The position numbers and the translations under genes were made by a program. A stretch of DNA of 64,000 nucleotides from an uncultured Chloroflexota bacterium (GTDB lineage Bacteria > Chloroflexota > UBA4733), in assembly GCA_937967325.1 (NCBI GenBank), contig CALBSQ010000148.1, positions 1-64,000 of the forward strand, read 5' to 3'. Under the pieces are notes generated by a model that ran no database searches, was not told the origin of the DNA, and saw only the letters and a list, made by a program, of their open reading frames with translations. Numbering within the stretch: position 1 is the stretch's first letter; every line of letters starts with the position of its first letter. This document shows positions 63,988 through 64,000 of the stretch, piece after piece.

Positions 63988-64000
63988 GGGTGCTGCTGCT
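63984..64000 (+). CDS. Start of next gene, cut by window end
   Basis: GTG at 63984 opens GTGAGGGTGCTGCTGCT, which would encode a start MRVLL-type strand. Only five codons are visible. The product cannot be named. Confidence 0.3.

Overview
This is a high-GC bacterial contig, almost certainly from a short-read metagenome: its first 36 bases carry an uncut Illumina Nextera (Tn5) adapter. The organism looks like an uncultured, probably Chloroflexota-type (Thermomicrobia-like) heterotroph. I infer this from lipoproteins with long Ala/Ser/Thr linkers, an Aquifex-type aconitase, several Uma2 nucleases and families of GC-rich intergenic palindromes. No rRNA, ribosomal protein or other phylogenetic marker is present, so the placement is weak. 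Start codons are mixed (ATG, GTG, TTG) and purine-rich Shine-Dalgarno sites are common.

Layout. 1-10.7 kb: the end of a sugar ABC importer (permease and solute-binding protein), an HTH protein with a ClpX-type zinc finger, a heterodimeric ABC exporter pair, and two tandem orphan solute-binding lipoproteins. 11-24.5 kb: a ceramidase-like hydrolase, an SGNH-like protein, a Uma2 nuclease, a phytoene-desaturase-like oxidoreductase, a DegT aminotransferase, three small membrane proteins, a penicillin-acylase-family Ntn hydrolase, a PLP deaminase, a Gfo/Idh/MocA oxidoreductase and a secreted LPHTG-ending protein. 24.7-31.5 kb: a GHMP sugar kinase overlapping a polyprenyl-phosphate sugar transferase, a GntR regulator, a twice-repeated membrane protein beside a twice-repeated secreted protein, and galactokinase.

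31.6-41.7 kb is the most housekeeping-like stretch: apt, mtnA, a PfkB kinase and ahcY (methionine and adenine salvage), a sugar-nucleotide epimerase/reductase, a LarA-superfamily protein, an SDR and aconitase. 41.7-48.3 kb: a chloramphenicol-phosphotransferase-like kinase, an IS5-type transposase remnant, a second Apt-like protein, a second Uma2, and a second ABC exporter pair whose second half is broken.

48.3-64 kb is accessory and visibly decaying: a toxin-tail-like fragment beside a possible immunity gene, a short Kelch protein, AAC(3) and APH-like enzymes, a seven-Asp-box lipoprotein, a third Uma2 with a coiled-coil tail, an EamA transporter, an HNH nuclease, a broken GH5-type glycosidase, DinB, a decapitated ABC-2 permease, an orphan adenine methyltransferase, a RelE/Xre toxin-antitoxin pair, and pepF. 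The 3' end of pepF is present a second time on the far side of the toxin-antitoxin pair, which suggests an insertion event.

I found no tRNA, rRNA, CRISPR array or intact insertion sequence.
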